This document shows positions 49,115 through 49,539 of a stretch of 49,539 nucleotides of DNA, one piece after another (positions within the stretch are counted from its first letter, which is position 1; the number at the start of each line of letters is the position of its first letter). A model generated the notes under the pieces. That model searched no databases, was not told the DNA's origin, and worked only from the letters and a program-made list of their open reading frames with translations. Source of the stretch: Alloyangia mangrovi (GTDB lineage: Bacteria > Pseudomonadota > Alphaproteobacteria > Rhodobacterales > Rhodobacteraceae); the NCBI RefSeq assembly GCF_002300555.2, contig NZ_NTHN02000041.1, forward strand, positions 1-49,539, in the 5' to 3' direction. A program made the position numbers and the translations under genes.

Positions 49115-49539
49115 ATGGGTCGGTGTTACCTTCAGCTGAGTTTCGAGGGACGGATCAAGATTGCCAAGTGGCGTGAGGCCAAGATGCCGATCCCAGAGAT
49201 CGCGGATCGACTGAGCCGCGCCCCCTCGACCATTTACCGCGATCTGAAGCGCAATCACTTCGACGGCGGCGACCTGCCCGAGTTCGCGGGATACTACGCG
49301 CTGAATGCCCAGACCATGAGCGAGAAGCGCCGCGCCCTTCACCGCAAGATGATTCAGCACCCTGAGCTCAAAGCTGCCGTCGAGCATGGTCTCAAGGCTG
49401 GCTGGTCACCGGAGCAGATCGCCGGCCGGATGCGCTTCGAAGGTCTGCCCGTGACCGTCAGCCACGAGACCATCTACGCCCATATCTATGGCCCAGAGGG
49501 TCGTGCCGAAGAGTTGGCGCGACACCTGCCCAGCCGGCG
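49115..49539 (+). CDS. IS30-family transposase, N-terminal part (runs off the window)
   Basis: The frame opens at the ATG at 49115, preceded by GGAGGATGTGGG, and is still open at the window end (141 codons). It encodes LSFEGRIKIAKWREAKMPIP, EIADRLSRAPSTIYRDLKRN (the IS30 helix-turn-helix), GYYALNAQTMSEKRR, and GWSPEQIAGRMRFEG with VSHETIYAHIYG. This order is diagnostic of IS30 transposases. The DDE domain lies beyond the window. It bounds the polysaccharide cassette at its right side and could have mobilised it. Confidence 0.92.
   Translation, partial: MGRCYLQLSFEGRIKIAKWREAKMPIPEIADRLSRAPSTIYRDLKRNHFDGGDLPEFAGYYALNAQTMSEKRRALHRKMIQHPELKAAVEHGLKAGWSPEQIAGRMRFEGLPVTVSHETIYAHIYGPEGRAEELARHLPSR

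Noticed and set aside
48893-49387. Minus-strand 164-codon open frame at the right end
   Set aside because: It is antisense to the IS30 transposase, whose helix-turn-helix and other motifs are clear on the plus strand.

Overview
The window looks like a stretch of a high-GC extrachromosomal replicon (plasmid or chromid) of a marine alphaproteobacterium, most likely Rhodobacteraceae (Roseobacter group). The evidence is a complete replication and partition module of the kind seen in that group: an RPA-type initiator, a divergent parAB, parS-like palindromes, iterons and a DnaA box. A DUF2793 protein, RTX/DUF4214 secreted proteins and a rich exopolysaccharide repertoire fit as well. The cargo resembles the polysaccharide/biofilm plasmids described for roseobacters. 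The taxonomic placement is inference from gene content.

Layout. (1) 1-6.5 kb: the end of a GT4 glycosyltransferase, two related beta-rich proteins, GDP-mannose 4,6-dehydratase (gmd), a large GT4 with an N-terminal beta domain, and a DUF2793 protein. (2) 6.6-11.7 kb: two large secreted RTX/DUF4214 proteins on the minus strand. (3) 11.8-19.2 kb: a GT2, an ABC-type polysaccharide exporter (KpsT, KpsE, KpsM), a sulfotransferase and a GT2-GT4 fusion. (4) 19.2-24.2 kb: parB, parA, the origin, repA, and a second sulfotransferase that carries a parS-like site inside its coding sequence. (5) 24.3-29 kb: a compositionally different rpiB, a third RTX/DUF4214 protein, and an AT-rich acyltransferase. (6) 29-32 kb: cysNC and cysD, which make PAPS. 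(7) 32-38.4 kb: a LuxR-type regulator, then a gfc/yjb-like set (YjbH, YjbF, YjbE-like) and Wza. (8) 38.5-48.5 kb: a lower-GC polymer-specific cassette (Wzy-like polymerase, GH16 glycanase, IS remnants, GT4, Wzx-like flippase, GT2) closed by the Wzc-type tyrosine kinase. (9) After 48.5 kb: an intergenic region and the start of an IS30-family transposase that runs off the window.

How it fits together. Sugars are activated (gmd) and assembled by GT2/GT4 enzymes. The polymer can leave by two routes: ABC-dependent (KpsMTE) or Wzx/Wzy-dependent (Wzx, Wzy, Wzc, Wza, Yjb proteins). CysD/CysNC would supply PAPS to two sulfotransferases, so the best integrated hypothesis is a plasmid-borne sulfated exopolysaccharide system, accompanied by three secreted proteins that share one C-terminal module.

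Caution. At least twelve otherwise well-conserved genes are interrupted by single-base indels, mostly at homopolymers (C6-C8, G7-G8, T7-T8, A7). When one base is removed or restored, family motifs continue in the new frame. I read these as sequencing or assembly errors rather than true pseudogenes, and I give composite coordinates for the intended genes.
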